Shown piece by piece: positions 47,467 through 60,900 of a DNA stretch of 64,000 bases. A model generated the notes under the pieces. It saw only the letters and a program-made list of their open reading frames with translations, was not told the DNA's origin and searched no databases. The position numbers were made by a program, and so were the translations under genes. Source of the DNA: Pseudoalteromonas rubra (GTDB taxonomy: Bacteria > Pseudomonadota > Gammaproteobacteria > Enterobacterales > Alteromonadaceae). Position 1 is the first letter of the stretch. Each line of letters begins with the position of its first letter. The stretch is from assembly GCF_005886805.2 (NCBI RefSeq), contig NZ_CP045429.1:1024501-1088500 (forward strand). Direction: 5' to 3'.

Positions 47467-48450
47467 ATGGCTTTGACTATCACTATGCCCGAGGTCGCAA
47501 AATTAAACGACCAGGCACACAGTCCGGTAGTGATACAGTTACATCAGGATAGTGCACCGTATGAGCAAGTCGTTGCTTTGCAAGACACGATTGAGCAACA
47601 CCTGGCGGATGCCGGGGCGGTACTGCTGCGTGGTGGTAACTTTGGCTCACCCGCTCAGGTCGAACAACTGGCTGCCTGTTTTATGACACAGGTGCTGACC
47701 AATAATACCGAGCATCGTCCGGCAAGCACCAATGGTAATGTGCAACGACCGGTTGAATACTCAGAGTCTGAATTCCTTCTTTGGCACAATGAAAATACCT
47801 TTAATCAACGCTTTCCCGGCCGTGCGATTTTTGCCTGCGAACAACCCGCGCTGAGCGGTGGGCAAACACCGATAGCCGATGCCCGCTCTGTGCTGTCCCA
47901 GTTACCCGCCGATCTAGTTCAGGAGTTTATCGACAAACAGGTTATGTATGTCCGTAACTACCAGGCCGACGACTTTGTTGGGCTGGGCTGGAAAACCATT
48001 TTTCAAACGGAGAATAAGGCTGAGGTAGAGGCGAAATGTCGAGATCAGGCACTGGAGTTTGAGTGGCGCGGCGAGCAATTAACCACGCGCGCGATCCGAC
48101 CGGCCGTGGTTATTCACCCTGCCACTCAGGCACCTTGTTGGGTGACCCAGGCACAGCACTGGCATTTCAGTTGCTTGAATGAGGATCTCAAGGAAAACCT
48201 GGCCATTATGTTTGACGATGAGGCCGATTATCCGCGCAACTGCTATTTTGGCAATGGCGACAGAATTTCCGATCAGACCATGGCCCAGATACTTCAGGTC
48301 TATCAGGCCAATCATCAGCAGTTCGACTGGCAGCAAGGTGATGTCATGTTGGTCGACAATATATTAAAAGCCCATGCCCGAAACCCGTATCAGGGTGCCA
48401 GAAAAATTTTGGTGTGTTTTGGCGATCCCATCAGTTTCTCTCAACTGTAA
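47467..48450 (+). CDS. TauD/TfdA-family Fe(II)/2-oxoglutarate oxygenase (SyrP-like)
   Basis: 327 residues. The facial triad is His107-x-Glu109 (LLWHNENTF) with distal His303 (NILKAHARNPYQGARK), and Arg312 probably binds 2-oxoglutarate. The H-x-E form and the layout match SyrP-like and clavaminate-synthase-like enzymes, which hydroxylate amino acids carried on NRPS thiolation domains, typically Asp, Asn or Arg at the beta carbon. AAGGA precedes the ATG. It lies between NRPS3 and NRPS4 in the same operon, so it probably hydroxylates a residue of this peptide. NRPS4 (predicted Asn) or the Asp-like modules of NRPS3 are the natural candidates. Confidence 0.85.
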   Translation: MALTITMPEVAKLNDQAHSPVVIQLHQDSAPYEQVVALQDTIEQHLADAGAVLLRGGNFGSPAQVEQLAACFMTQVLTNNTEHRPASTNGNVQRPVEYSESEFLLWHNENTFNQRFPGRAIFACEQPALSGGQTPIADARSVLSQLPADLVQEFIDKQVMYVRNYQADDFVGLGWKTIFQTENKAEVEAKCRDQALEFEWRGEQLTTRAIRPAVVIHPATQAPCWVTQAQHWHFSCLNEDLKENLAIMFDDEADYPRNCYFGNGDRISDQTMAQILQVYQANHQQFDWQQGDVMLVDNILKAHARNPYQGARKILVCFGDPISFSQL

Positions 48451-48501
48451 TTCAGGGTCTCCCTTAGCCGTAATCAACCGCATTAAGTCAGGAATAGCGA
48501 A

Positions 48502-51500
48502 GTGAATATAACAGCATTAGTCGATCAGCTCATCGCAGCTGGCGTTAAACTCAAAATCAAAGACAATAACCTTGTCGTGAAGTTACCTAAAGTCATCTCG
48601 GCCGACCTGCGTGAGCAGATCATTGCGAATAAAACGCAATTGAAGGAGTACTATCTGGCAATGGCCAGCAGCGAAAGCCCGGCTGATCAGATTACTGTGC
48701 AACCACATAGCGAAGCCATGCCTTTGTCATTCTCTCAACAGGCGTTGTGGTTTTCAGAGCAAAGTGATAGTCAGGCCAATTACAATGTGCCTGTTAACTT
48801 AAAAATCACCGGTAAGTTTGATGTCGAGCTGGCACAACAAGCACTGAATGGCATTATGGATCGCCACCTGATCCTCAAAACGACGTATTCAACAGATGCC
48901 CAGGAGACACTCCGTCAGGTGATCCATCACGATGCTCAGCTGAGCATTCATCGTGAGACGTTGCCAGCAGCCCAGCTGGATGATGCAAAAATACAGTGTA
49001 TCGTCAATGAAGAAGCACAACGCGGCTTTGATCTGCAGAATGAATTGCCGATCCGGTGTCGCGCGATAGCGCTGACGGGGGGATCAGAGCCGGTGACTTT
49101 ATTGCTGTTAACCCTCCACCATATCGCGACGGATGGCTGGTCGATGGCCTTGCTGGTCAAAGAATTCACAACCCTGTATGAGAGCCTGATTAAAGGGGAA
49201 GCAGCACAGCTGACTGCGATGGACATTCAATATGCCGACTTTGCCCAGTGGCAGCATCAATATAACTCAGATAAATCAGCTAAGCAGTTAGACTACTGGC
49301 GCGCGCAGCTGGATGGCCTGCCGCATACTCATAGTCTGCCTCTGGATGGTCCGCGTGATAGCCAGGCCAGGGGGCAGGGGGGGATACTGAACAGAGTCCT
49401 GCCTGAAACAGTCAAACAGGGCTTGCAGACGCTGGCAAGTCGCTTTGATATGACCACCTTTATGCTATTGCATGCCGCTCTGGCACTGGTGTTTTCCCGT
49501 CACAGTCGGAGCCATGATATTGTTATTGGCAGTCCGCAGGCGAACCGCCAGAACCCACAGTTACATAACCTGATTGGTTTCTTCGTCAATACGCTGGTCT
49601 ATCGGGTCAATACGGATCAGGCGTCTCTGGCGGATTATTTACATCATGTCAGACAGGTGCATATTGATGCACAATTGAATCAGGAGGTGCCGTTTGAAGC
49701 CCTTGTTCAGGCACTGACACCCTCCCGAACATCAGGCCAGACACCCTTATTTCAAATCATAGTCGACACCGACAATGATTATCAGCAGTCCAACACGTCA
49801 GGCCTGCCGGGTATTAAACTGGAGCCACTGACTCACAGTGCGGTCACAATTAAATATGACTTAGACTTAGCGCTGAAGATGACCGAGAGCGGAGTCAGTT
49901 GTTACTGGGCTTATGATCGGGGGCTGTTCACTGAGCACCATGTCGGCCAACTGGCGGACGATCTGTGCAATGTCCTGACTCATCTGAGTCAGCCATCACC
50001 AGCTTCTGACATGACACTGCAAGCGCTCTACGCCAGTATGGCCGGGAACACACTGACACCGGAGATAAATACCTCGTCATCAGCAACGCATTCAATCCTG
50101 GAGCAGGTTTCACAGATTGCACAGTTCGCACCTGAGCGTGTGGCTGCACAGTACCAACAACACAGTCTGAGCTATGCGGCTTTGGAGGCGCGGGGGAACA
50201 AGCTGGCTGACTGGCTGATAGCACAGAACTACGGTGGTCGTGACAAGATCATTGCCATTGAAGCCAGCCGCACACTCGATACTCTGGTTGCCATTTTGGC
50301 TATCTGGAAAGCGGGGTGTGCCTACCTGCCGATTGATCCGGCACATCCACAACAGCGGATCCAGTTTATGCTTGAAGACAGCTGCGCGATTGCGGTATTA
50401 GGTCGTGCAGGTACGAGCGCCCTGCAAACTGCTGCCGGTCAAAGTGCAGTCCCGTATCTCGATATGACGCAGTGCGATGAAGCAGACCTTGTTGCGGGCA
50501 GCGTAAGACAAACTTCACCGGATGCAGACAGCCTGGCCTATGTGATTTATACCTCAGGCACCACCGGGAAGCCGAAAGGGGTGATAATTGAACACGCTAA
50601 CCTGAATCATTATCTGACGCACCTGAACACTCAGTTAGCAGCACAAGTGACCGATGGTGTAGTCAGTACATCACTGAGCTTTGATGCTACCGTAACAAGC
50701 CTGTTTATGCCGTTACTCAGAGGTGGCGTGGTTAACCTAACCTGTGACGAAGATAAAGCATGTGAACAGGTGGTACAGGCGCTGGAGACGGCACAAGCCG
50801 CATTGCTATTTAAACTGACACCCGCACATCTGCAACTGATAGCCGCTAAAATGACACAACAAAATTCCCACAAGCACGTCATTATTCTAGGTGGAGAGCA
50901 GCTCAATTTAGACACCATTGCGCAGTTACGCAGCTACCTGCCTGAGACGGTGTTTGTAAACGAGTACGGGCCTACAGAAACGACGGTCGGCAGTCACTGG
51001 AAGTGTATCGAGGAAGGCCATCAGACGCCTATTTCTATGGGCGCACCGATAACAAATATGCAAGGTATTGTGCTGGATGAAGAAGGCCAGCCAGTTCCCC
51101 CTTACGCCATCGGGGAGCTATACCTGACGGGGCCGGGAGTGGCCCGTGGTTATCTTAATCGACCTCAGTTAAGTGCCGAGCGGTTCATTGATAACCCGGC
51201 CTACCAGAGCGGCCAGCCGGCCTGTTACCGCAAGCTATATAAAACCGGTGACCTGGTCAGAACGCTGGGCAATTCAGAAATGACTTTTATCGGGCGTATC
51301 GATGAGCAGGTTAAGCTCAACGGATACCGAATTGAGCTCGAAGAAGTGAAGCGCCAGATAGCAGAGCAGGGGTTAGTCGAGCAGGCAGAAGTTCTGTTGG
51401 TTGAACAACAAGCGCAGATGCGACTGGTGGCCTTCATTGAACTGACTTCTGAAGGGACACTGCTGGTAAATCAGCAGGGCGAGGCGGCTATGACCGAAGG

Positions 51501-51948
51501 TCTGATACAGGCGTTGGCCGAGCAGCTACCAGAATACATGATCCCGGCTGACTATCTGGTGATTGAGCACTGGCCTTTGACGGTCAATGGCAAGCTCGAC
51601 AGCAATCAGTTGGCGCAACTGGCAACAACTCAGCAAAGCGCGGTGTATGCAGCGCCAGAGACGGAAATGGAAGCCCATATTAACCAACTCTGGGCCGATA
51701 TTCTGTCGTTGCAGGAGCGGGAAATTGGTCGTGACGGACATTTCTTCAAGCTCGGTGGTAACTCTATTTTGCTGATAAAAATGCTCGGTAGTTTGAAAAA
51801 GCAATGGGGCATTTCGCTTGCATTTAATGAGGTCTTTAATCGCGTGGTGCTGCGAGATCTGGCCCAGTACGTCCAGCAGAAAGTGACTGAAAAGCAAGCC
51901 CAAGAGGCATTGGAAGAAAAAGCCACAGAGGCGGAGGGGTGGTTATGA
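48502..51948 (+). CDS. NRPS4: module 9 (TubC-dock, C-A-T)
   Basis: 1148 residues, the only single-module synthetase here. A TubC-like dock (1-55) precedes C at about 73 (HHIATDG), A at about 530 and T Ser1088 (LGGNSILLI). The A pocket reads D-A-T-K-I-G-E-V-G, close to the Asn code DLTKLGEVG. It starts at GTG 48502 with AGGAA upstream. The sequence is clearly more diverged from the other modules than they are from each other, suggesting a separate origin. The tail EEKATEAEGWL is a candidate docking motif. The stop overlaps the NRPS5 ATG (ATGA). Confidence 0.92.
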   Translation: MNITALVDQLIAAGVKLKIKDNNLVVKLPKVISADLREQIIANKTQLKEYYLAMASSESPADQITVQPHSEAMPLSFSQQALWFSEQSDSQANYNVPVNLKITGKFDVELAQQALNGIMDRHLILKTTYSTDAQETLRQVIHHDAQLSIHRETLPAAQLDDAKIQCIVNEEAQRGFDLQNELPIRCRAIALTGGSEPVTLLLLTLHHIATDGWSMALLVKEFTTLYESLIKGEAAQLTAMDIQYADFAQWQHQYNSDKSAKQLDYWRAQLDGLPHTHSLPLDGPRDSQARGQGGILNRVLPETVKQGLQTLASRFDMTTFMLLHAALALVFSRHSRSHDIVIGSPQANRQNPQLHNLIGFFVNTLVYRVNTDQASLADYLHHVRQVHIDAQLNQEVPFEALVQALTPSRTSGQTPLFQIIVDTDNDYQQSNTSGLPGIKLEPLTHSAVTIKYDLDLALKMTESGVSCYWAYDRGLFTEHHVGQLADDLCNVLTHLSQPSPASDMTLQALYASMAGNTLTPEINTSSSATHSILEQVSQIAQFAPERVAAQYQQHSLSYAALEARGNKLADWLIAQNYGGRDKIIAIEASRTLDTLVAILAIWKAGCAYLPIDPAHPQQRIQFMLEDSCAIAVLGRAGTSALQTAAGQSAVPYLDMTQCDEADLVAGSVRQTSPDADSLAYVIYTSGTTGKPKGVIIEHANLNHYLTHLNTQLAAQVTDGVVSTSLSFDATVTSLFMPLLRGGVVNLTCDEDKACEQVVQALETAQAALLFKLTPAHLQLIAAKMTQQNSHKHVIILGGEQLNLDTIAQLRSYLPETVFVNEYGPTETTVGSHWKCIEEGHQTPISMGAPITNMQGIVLDEEGQPVPPYAIGELYLTGPGVARGYLNRPQLSAERFIDNPAYQSGQPACYRKLYKTGDLVRTLGNSEMTFIGRIDEQVKLNGYRIELEEVKRQIAEQGLVEQAEVLLVEQQAQMRLVAFIELTSEGTLLVNQQGEAAMTEGLIQALAEQLPEYMIPADYLVIEHWPLTVNGKLDSNQLAQLATTQQSAVYAAPETEMEAHINQLWADILSLQEREIGRDGHFFKLGGNSILLIKMLGSLKKQWGISLAFNEVFNRVVLRDLAQYVQQKVTEKQAQEALEEKATEAEGWL

Positions 51949-54900
51949 TAGCCAAGCAAATTATTGATGAAGCGATTGCCAGTGATATTTTACTGTTTAC
52001 CGAAGCGGGTAAGCTGGGCTTTAAGCAAAAATCCGCAGCACCTTTTCCAGAGGCGCTGAAAAAGCAAATTCAGGCCCATAAAGCGGACATCATCGCGTTT
52101 CTGGCAAACCAGCACAATGACCTCGACATTCCACAGCGGCCTGCTGACAAGACGCGACTGCCCTTGTCGAACGCGCAGCAAAGGCTGTGGTTTATCGACA
52201 GCCTGAAGCAGGGGTCGGCCGAGTATAACCAACCATTGGCGTTTACGGTGAGCGGGCAACCGGATCTGACAAAGATTGAAGCCGTTCTGAATGTCATTGT
52301 TGAAAGGCATGAAATCTTACGAACGACTTACCATCAGGATGACACGGGGGCTTACCAACAGGTGAACACCAGTCAGCCATGCCGGGTAAAGGTCCATGAC
52401 TTGTCACAGGTCGATAACTGGCCGTCACAGATAGCCGAGGTGATCGCCACTGAGTCGGCAAAGTGTTTTGACCTGAGCGCGGATCTGATGCTCCGGGTCG
52501 ACTACTTTAAGGCACCTGCCACTGAAGAGACGAGCGGTGTGCTGTTATTCAATACCCATCACATTGCCTCCGATGGCTGGTCACAGCAAATTTTACTGCG
52601 TGAGTTTGTGACTGTGTATGAGCAGCTCAACGCCGGGCAAAGTGCTGAACTGGCCCCGCTGGAAATCCAGTATGGCGATTTTGCACTGTGGCAGCAGCAA
52701 CGCGCAGAGAATGGTGCGCTGGATGACGCCTTGTCTTACTGGCAGCAGCAGCTGGACGATGCGCCACTGGTGCATGACCTGCCATTGTGTCAGACGCGTC
52801 CGGCGACCAAACAACATGCCGGTGGCCATGTTCAGGGTCGGCTGGCAAGCAAGGTTGCGCAGCCTTTGCTGGCCCTGGCACTACGCCTTCAGGTCACACC
52901 GTTTATGCTGATGCATGCCTTGTTGTCGTTATTATTGAGTCGTTATAGTAACAGCACTGATATCGTGATTGGCACACCCGTGGCGAACCGCATTTTGCCG
53001 CAACTGGACAAGCTGATCGGCTTTTTTGTCAATACTCTGCCATTGCGTGTGGACACTGACCAGCAGAACTTGCATGAGCTGGTGGCGCACGTTAAAGAGG
53101 TCCACCTGGCAGCTCAGCAGCACCAGCAGGTGCAATTTGATCAGCTGGTAGAGCACCTAAATATCCCGCGCAGCGTACAGTATGCGCCTCTGTGTCAGAT
53201 TATGCTCACCACAGCAAGCGAGTTTGGCATTAATCAGAACCGCAATATGTTGGCTGCTGCACTGGCCTCTGACGGACTGGCACTGGCGCCTTTTGGAGTA
53301 GAGCGGGTGGTTGCCAGGTTCGATATTGATATGCATATCAATATCAGCGATGGTGGCGTTGAGCTGGACTGGCTGTATGACAGCAGCATTTTTTCTCATG
53401 CTTTTATTGCCCGGTTGAATCAGAACTTTGCAGCCTTGCTGTGTCAGGTGAGTGCGCAAGGTGAAGCGGATCTACCATTAGGCGACATTTCGACCTTGTG
53501 TGACTCTGAGCGTCAGCAATTGGTTAGTACAGGGGAGCAGCAGCGTCTTGAGTATGATACCAGCCGCTGCATTCACCATTTATTTGAACAGCAGGTGGAG
53601 GCTGCACCGGAGGCAACTGCCCTGGTGTTCCAGAACCAATCCATCAGTTACGCCGAGCTAAACCAGCGGGCCAATCAGCTGGCCCATTACCTGTTGAGTG
53701 AGCAACAGATCACACCTGAAACCCTGGTAGGGGTATGTAGCAGCCGCTCTATGGAGATGATGGTGAGCATGCTGGCGATACTCAAAGCAGGCGGAGCCTA
53801 TGTCCCACTAGACCCGGATTATCCGGCCAGCCGTTTGAGCTATATGGCAGCCGACGCGGGTCTTAAGCAAGTGATTGGGTATGGCAGTGGCCTGACCGTG
53901 GCTCAGACCTTAATGAGTGAACAAGCCGGCACCGCCATAGATATTGCAGCCCTGACGCTTGATGACTATCCACATCACAATCCGGCGCTGGATGAGATTT
54001 GTAACGACAGCCTGGCCTATGTGATCTATACCTCAGGTTCAACCGGCCAGCCCAAGGGCGTGCAGCTTATTCATCAGGGCGCAGTAAACCTGGCTCACAA
54101 CCAGCAGGCCCGTTTTGCTACCTGTGGCGACAGTAAGGTGCTGCAATTTGCATCCATCAGTTTTGATGCGGCGACCTGGGAGTGGCTGATGGCCTTGATC
54201 CCGGGGGGTACTCTGGTGATTGCCGACGAATCACAACGTACGGATGTACAGCAGCTGTCTGAGCTGTTAAAAACGCAGCAGATCACCCATGCAACTTTGC
54301 CACCGGCGTTGTTGTCGACCATGACGTTGCAGACAGATCTGGCGCTGCAATGTTTAATTGTGGCAGGGGAAGCCTGTGAAGAAAATGTGGTGGCACGCTG
54401 GCGCGCACATTATCCTTTCTATAATGCTTATGGCCCGTCGGAGACCTCTGTCTGTGCGACTGTGGGTGAAATTACCGATGACACCATACACATCGGCACA
54501 CCTTTGTGTAATGTTCAGACCTATGTGCTGGATCAGCAACAGAACTTATTGCCTCAAGGTAGCTTAGGCGAGCTGTATGTCGGTGGCGACGGTCTGGCGC
54601 GTGGCTATCTGGGTCAGCCTGATCTGACGGCTGAGCGCTTTATTGACAATCCATTTTATGACCCCGAGGTGGCAGGCAGCTCGAAACGCTTGTATCGCAC
54701 CGGCGATTTAGTGCGCTATCTGGCCGATGGCAACCTGGCCTTCGTGGGTCGTGCCGACGACCAAATTAAAATTCGCGGTTTCCGGGTTGAGCTGGGCGAG
54801 ATAGCTCAGCAGCTGAGCCGCCAGACACAAGTAGACAGTGCACTGGTGCTGGCCAAGAACGGTCCGGCAGGCACCTATTTGGTGGCGTATGTCCAGCCTG

Positions 54901-57900
54901 TTGAGACCATCGCAGAGCAAGCACAGCCTGAGTTTATGGCTCAGACGCTGGCCACGCTGGCACAATCCTTACCGGATTACATGGTGCCTAAGCTGGGTGT
55001 GGTGATTGACGACTGGCCGCTGACTGCCAACGGTAAAGTAAACAAAAAAGCCCTGCCTGAAGCAGATACGTCGGCATTGCAGGGCACTTATGTGGCGCCG
55101 CAGGGGGAACGCGAGCAATTAGTGGTTACGCTGTGTGGCGAATTGCTGGCACAGCCTGCTGAGCAGCTTAGCGTCACGGCAAACTTTTTCACTCTGGGTG
55201 GGCATTCCCTGTTGCTTATGCAGCTGGCCAGCCGACTCAGACAACAAGGTTTTGAGGTGGATGCGCAGGCGTTGTTCGCTGCCCAGTCCTTACAGGAAAT
55301 GGCACAGGGACTGAGCCGTGCCACAACAAGCGACGCAGATGAAAGCCGCAGCCTGATCCCGGCTGGTTGCACCGCCATTACGCCGGATATGGTGCCGCTG
55401 GCTTCACTGAGCCAGGCTGAGCTGAACGACATCGCCGCCGAGATCCCTGGGGGCATGGCCAACATTCAGGATATCTATCCGCTGGCGCCGTTACAGGAAG
55501 GGGTGCTGTTCGTACACAGTATGGACCCGGATAACGACCCTTATGTCACTAACTATCTTTATGAAATAAAAAGTGATGCGGCACTGACTCAGTTTACTGA
55601 CAGCCTGAACTTTTTGCTGGCCCGTCATGATGTGCTGCGTACTGCCATTCTCTGGCAGGGTAAGCGTCAGGCATTGCAGGTGGTACAGCGCACAGTTACG
55701 CTGCCAGTGACACAGCTTGCCTGTGCTGAGGGACTGAGTGCACAGCAGACCATCACCGCGCTGGCCGATGGTCCACAGTGGCTGGATCTGGCTCTGGCAC
55801 CATTGTTACGCTTGCAGGTGTGTCAGGATCCGGACACGGGTTCCCACTATGCACTATTACAGGCACACCACCTGATCATCGACCATGTTGCCATGGCGGT
55901 GATCCAGGATGAACTACACAGTTACAGCGCAGGTAAGGCACAGAGCTTGCCTGCGCCGGCGTCTTACCGCCAGTTTATCAGCGATACTCTGGCGCGCATG
56001 GAAACGCTCGATATAGAAGGGTTTTTCTCTGAGTCGCTGGGCCATATCAGCGAGCCGACACTGCCTTTTGGGTTGCAGGATACTCAGGGCAACGGCGACA
56101 CTATTCAAGAGCATAAAGTGGCTCTGAGTGACGCGCTCAGTACCGCCATCCGCACTTATGCAAAACAGCATGAAGTCAGTCCGGCAGCGATTTTCCACGC
56201 CGCCTGGGCACTGGTGCTGGGGGCTTGCAGCAACCAGCAGGAAGTGGTGTTCGGCACCGTGATGAGCGGTCGGATGAATGGCGGCGCAGGTGTAGAACGC
56301 CTGCTGGGGATGTTGATCAACACCTTACCCGTGGCGGTTGAGTTACAGGGATCTTCGGTCGCAGACTATATTAAAGACGTGGACAAACGACTGAAAGCGT
56401 TGCTGCCTTATGAGCAGGTATCGCTGGCACAGGCGCAGAAACACAGCGCGGTGGGCTCAGATGGTCCGTTATTCAGCGCGATGCTGAACTATCGTCACAC
56501 CGAGCGGGATGAAGCCGATACGCCAGCACAAGACAGCGATATTCAGGGTCTGAGCGCACAGGAGCGCACCAACTACCCGTTTAACTTATCAGTGAATGAT
56601 TATGGCGCAGCCCATGTGTTCAGCCTGGACTTACAAATTGATGAGCAGGTCGAGATCAGCCGCATCGCAGAGTATGTGATTACGGCGCTGAGTCAGCTAA
56701 CGGAAGCAACCCAAACACAACCAGTAAGTGAACTGAGCGTACTGCCGACGGATGAAGTGGCCAGATTACTGACACAGGGTCAGCGCAGCTTAGGCTACGA
56801 CGACACGGCCTGTATTCACCATTTATTTGAACAACAGGCAGAGGCAGCGCCTGAGGCAACCGCCCTGGTGTTCCAGAACCAATCCATCAGTTATGAGACG
56901 CTCAATCAGCGTGCCAATCAGCTGGCCCATTATCTGCTGAGTGAGCAGCACATCACACCTGGCACCCTGATTGGGGTATGCAGCAGTCGTTCGGTAGAGA
57001 TGGTGGTGAGCATACTGGCGATACTCAAAGCCGGTGGGGCGTATGTGCCACTGGACCCGAATTACCCGGCCAGCCGCCTGAGCTATATGGCGGTTGATGC
57101 AGGTCTGAAGCAAGTAATTGGGTATGGCAGTGGTCTGGCAGTAGCCCAGAGCCTGATGAGCGAACAGGCAGGCACCGCCATAGATATTGCGGTCCTGACG
57201 CTTGATGATTATCCGCTGCACACCCCCGCTTTGGAAACGCTTAGCGGTGATGCGCTGGCCTATGTGATTTATACCTCAGGCTCAACCGGTCAGCCCAAAG
57301 GCGTGCTGACCCCGCATCGTGCGGTACAGCGTCTTATTAGCATGCCGCATTTTATGACCCTGGACAGCGACACGGTATTCCTGCACAGCGCCAACATTGC
57401 CTTTGATGCGGCAACCATAGAGCTGTGGGGACCCTTACTCAATGGTGGACGTTGTGTGCTGTATCCGCAGGACCAGCTGGACATTCATGCACTCAATACA
57501 CTGATTGACAGTCAGGCCATTAACAGCATGTGGCTGACGGCCGGTTTGTTCAGTGAGTGGAGCAACCACTGTGACGGTCGCACTTCTCTGCGTTATGTGC
57601 TGGCTGGCGGCGACATAGTCCACGGCGCCGATGTGATGCGGGTGCAGCAAGCATTGCCGCAGGCACAAGTCATCAACGGCTATGGCCCGACGGAAAACAC
57701 CACCTTCAGCTGTTGTTACGCGATACCGACATTACATCAAAGTCAGGACATTGCCATAGGTACGCCACTGAATGGCGATCAGGCCCTGGTGCTAAGCGAT
57801 GAACTGAGTTTGGTACCGTATGGCAGTGTGGGTGAATTGTGTGTGGGCGGCGACGGTCTGGCACAGGGTTATCTGAATCAGCCTGAGCTGACGGCCGAGC

Positions 57901-60900
57901 GCTTTATTGACAATCCATTTTATGACCCCAAGGTGGCAGGCAGCTCGAAACGCCTGTATCGCACCGGCGATTTAGTGCGCTACCTGGCCGATGGCAATCT
58001 GGCCTTCGTGGGCCGTGCCGACGACCAAATTAAAATTCGCGGCTTCCGGGTTGAACTGGGCGAGATAGCTCAACAGCTGAGCCGCCAGAGTGACATAGAC
58101 AGTGCGCTGGTGCTGGCCAAAAACGGCCCGGCAGGCACCTATTTAGTGGCGTACGTCCAGCCAGTTGAGGCTGTTACAGAACAAGCACAGCCAGAGTTTA
58201 TGACTCAGACGCTGGCCACGCTGGCACAATCCTTACCGGATTACATGGTGCCTAAGCTGGGTGTGGTGATTGACGAGTGGCCACTGACCGCCAACGGTAA
58301 AGTAAACAAAAAAGCTCTGCCTGAAGCGGATACCTCGGCGCTCCATGGTACCTATGTGGCACCCGCAAATGAGGTTGAACAGGCATTATGCCAGATCTGG
58401 GCGCAATTACTGGATTTAGAGGCCGGTCGTATCAGTACCACGGATAACTTCTTTGACCTCGGAGGGCACTCTTTACTTTCGGTAAGACTGGCCGCCGAGC
58501 TGCGAGCGCAGCTGGCCGTCGAGTTACCCATCAAAGTGCTGTTTAATGCTGCGACGATTGCAGATCAGGCCCGGGAAGTGGCAGCGCATCACGGAGAGCA
58601 GGTTCGCGAACAGATCACTGCACTGCCCAGAGCACTGCAGACAGATCCGCAGCTTGGTGAGCATAGCGCGTTCCCACTGTCTTTTGCCCAGCAACGTTTG
58701 TGGTTTATCGAACAGCTCCATAAGGGCTCGACGCAATACAATATGCCAGCTGCCTTTGATGTCAGCGGTACGCTGGATCTGACAGTGGTGGAAGCAGTGT
58801 TACAAACCATCATTGACCGCCACGAAGTACTTAAAACCGTTTATCGTGATGGTGAGCAGGGCGCAGAGCAGCTGATCCGTCAGGATGCCCGCTTTATCCT
58901 CAGTTATGATGATGTGCGGATGTGCAACGAAGCGCAGCAACAACAGGCCATCGCCACAGCCATGACGCAACAGCTTAATCAGCCGTTTGATCTGACCCGC
59001 GACGTGATGATCCGCGCCGGCTATATTCAGACTGCAGACAACGAAGGGGTGTTGCTGTTCAACATGCACCACATTGCCTCCGACGGTTGGTCGATGCAGG
59101 TATTGATCAAAGAATTTGTCCAGCTGTATCAGGCATACAGTCAGAAGCAGAGTAATCCACTGGCTCCTTTGGCCATTCAGTACGCGGATTATGCGCAGTG
59201 GCAACGGGATTACCTCAGTGATGCGGTGCTTGAACAACAGCTGGCGTACTGGCAGCAGCAACTGGCAGATGTGCCGCCGGTACACAGTTTACCGCTGGAC
59301 TATCCGCGCCCGGATATCAAACAACATCAGGGTGCACAGGTTAAAAGCACGCTGAGCAAAGAAGTCGCACAGGGGCTGGCTGCACTGGCGAAGGCCGAAG
59401 GGCTGACGCCGTTTATGCTCCTTCATGGCGCTTTGTCTTTGCTGTTGTCGCGACACAGTAATGCCCGGGATATCGTCATTGGTACGCCGGTGGCCAACCG
59501 CATGCAGGCCGAGCTGGAACCGTTAATTGGGTTCTTCGTCAATACCTTAGTTTTGAATGTGAATACCGCTCACACAACCCTGGCGGAGTATCTGGCACAC
59601 GTTAAAGCCGTCCATCTGGGCGCGCAATCAAACCAGGATGTGCCGTTCGAGCAGCTGGTTGAGCAGCTGAATGTACCGCGCAGTACGGCGCACACACCGC
59701 TGTTTCAGGTGATGCTGACAACCCGCACCGATTATGGTCTGACCGGAGAAGTCGAAGACAGTGCCTGGTCGCTGGGTGGGGCTCAGCTGAGTCCTCGCAG
59801 TGATGGCTCGGTCGTGGCCAAGTTTGACCTGGATGTGAATATGGCGTTGAGTGAGACCGGGGTTGAACTATGCTGGACCTATGACACGGCCTTGTTCAGC
59901 GAAGCACACATTGACACCCTTAATCGTCACCTGGGCACCTTACTGACGACGCTGACACACAGCGACAGTGTGAGTCTGCTCGCTCAGGCACCGGGCACCC
60001 TGACCTTGCTCTGTGATGCAGAGCAGCAGGCTTTGCTGGTATCACCAAATCAGAGCGAACAAAATTATGATGCCACACTGAGCATTCATCAGGCCTTTGA
60101 GCAACAGGTTGCGGCAGCGCCCGAGGCAACCGCCCTGGTGTTCCAGGATCAATCCATTAGCTATGAGGCGCTCAATCAGCGGGCCAATCAGCTGGCTCAT
60201 TACCTGCTGAGTGAGCAGCACATCACACCTGGCACCCTGATTGGAGTATGCAGCAGCCGATCGGTAGAGATGGTGGTGAGCATACTGGCGATACTCAAAG
60301 CCGGTGGCGCATATGTGCCACTGGACCCGAATTACCCGGCCAGTCGCCTGAGTTATATGGCAGTTGATGCAGGCCTGAAGCAAGTGATTGGGTATGGCAG
60401 TGGGCTGGCCGTGGCCCACTGCCTGATGAACGAACAAGCGGGCACCGCCATAGATATTGCGGCCCTTGAGTTGGATGATTATCCGCTGCACAACCCCGCT
60501 CTGGAAACGCTTAGCGGTGATGCGCTGGCTTATGTGATTTACACCTCAGGCTCAACCGGTCAGCCCAAAGGCGTGCTGACCCCGCATCGTGCGGTACAGC
60601 GTCTTATTAGCACGCCGCACTTTATGACCCTGGACAGCGACACGGTATTCCTGCATAGCGCCAATATTGCTTTTGATGCGGCAACCATAGAGCTGTGGGG
60701 ACCCTTACTCAATGGTGGACGTTGTGTGCTGTATCCGCAGGACCAGCTGGACATTCATGCACTCAACACACTGATTGATAGTCAGGCCATTAACAGTATG
60801 TGGCTGACGGCCGGTCTGTTCAGTGAGTGGAGCCACCACTGTGACGGTCGCACCTCTTTACGTTATGTACTGGCTGGCGGCGACATAGTCCACGGCGCCG

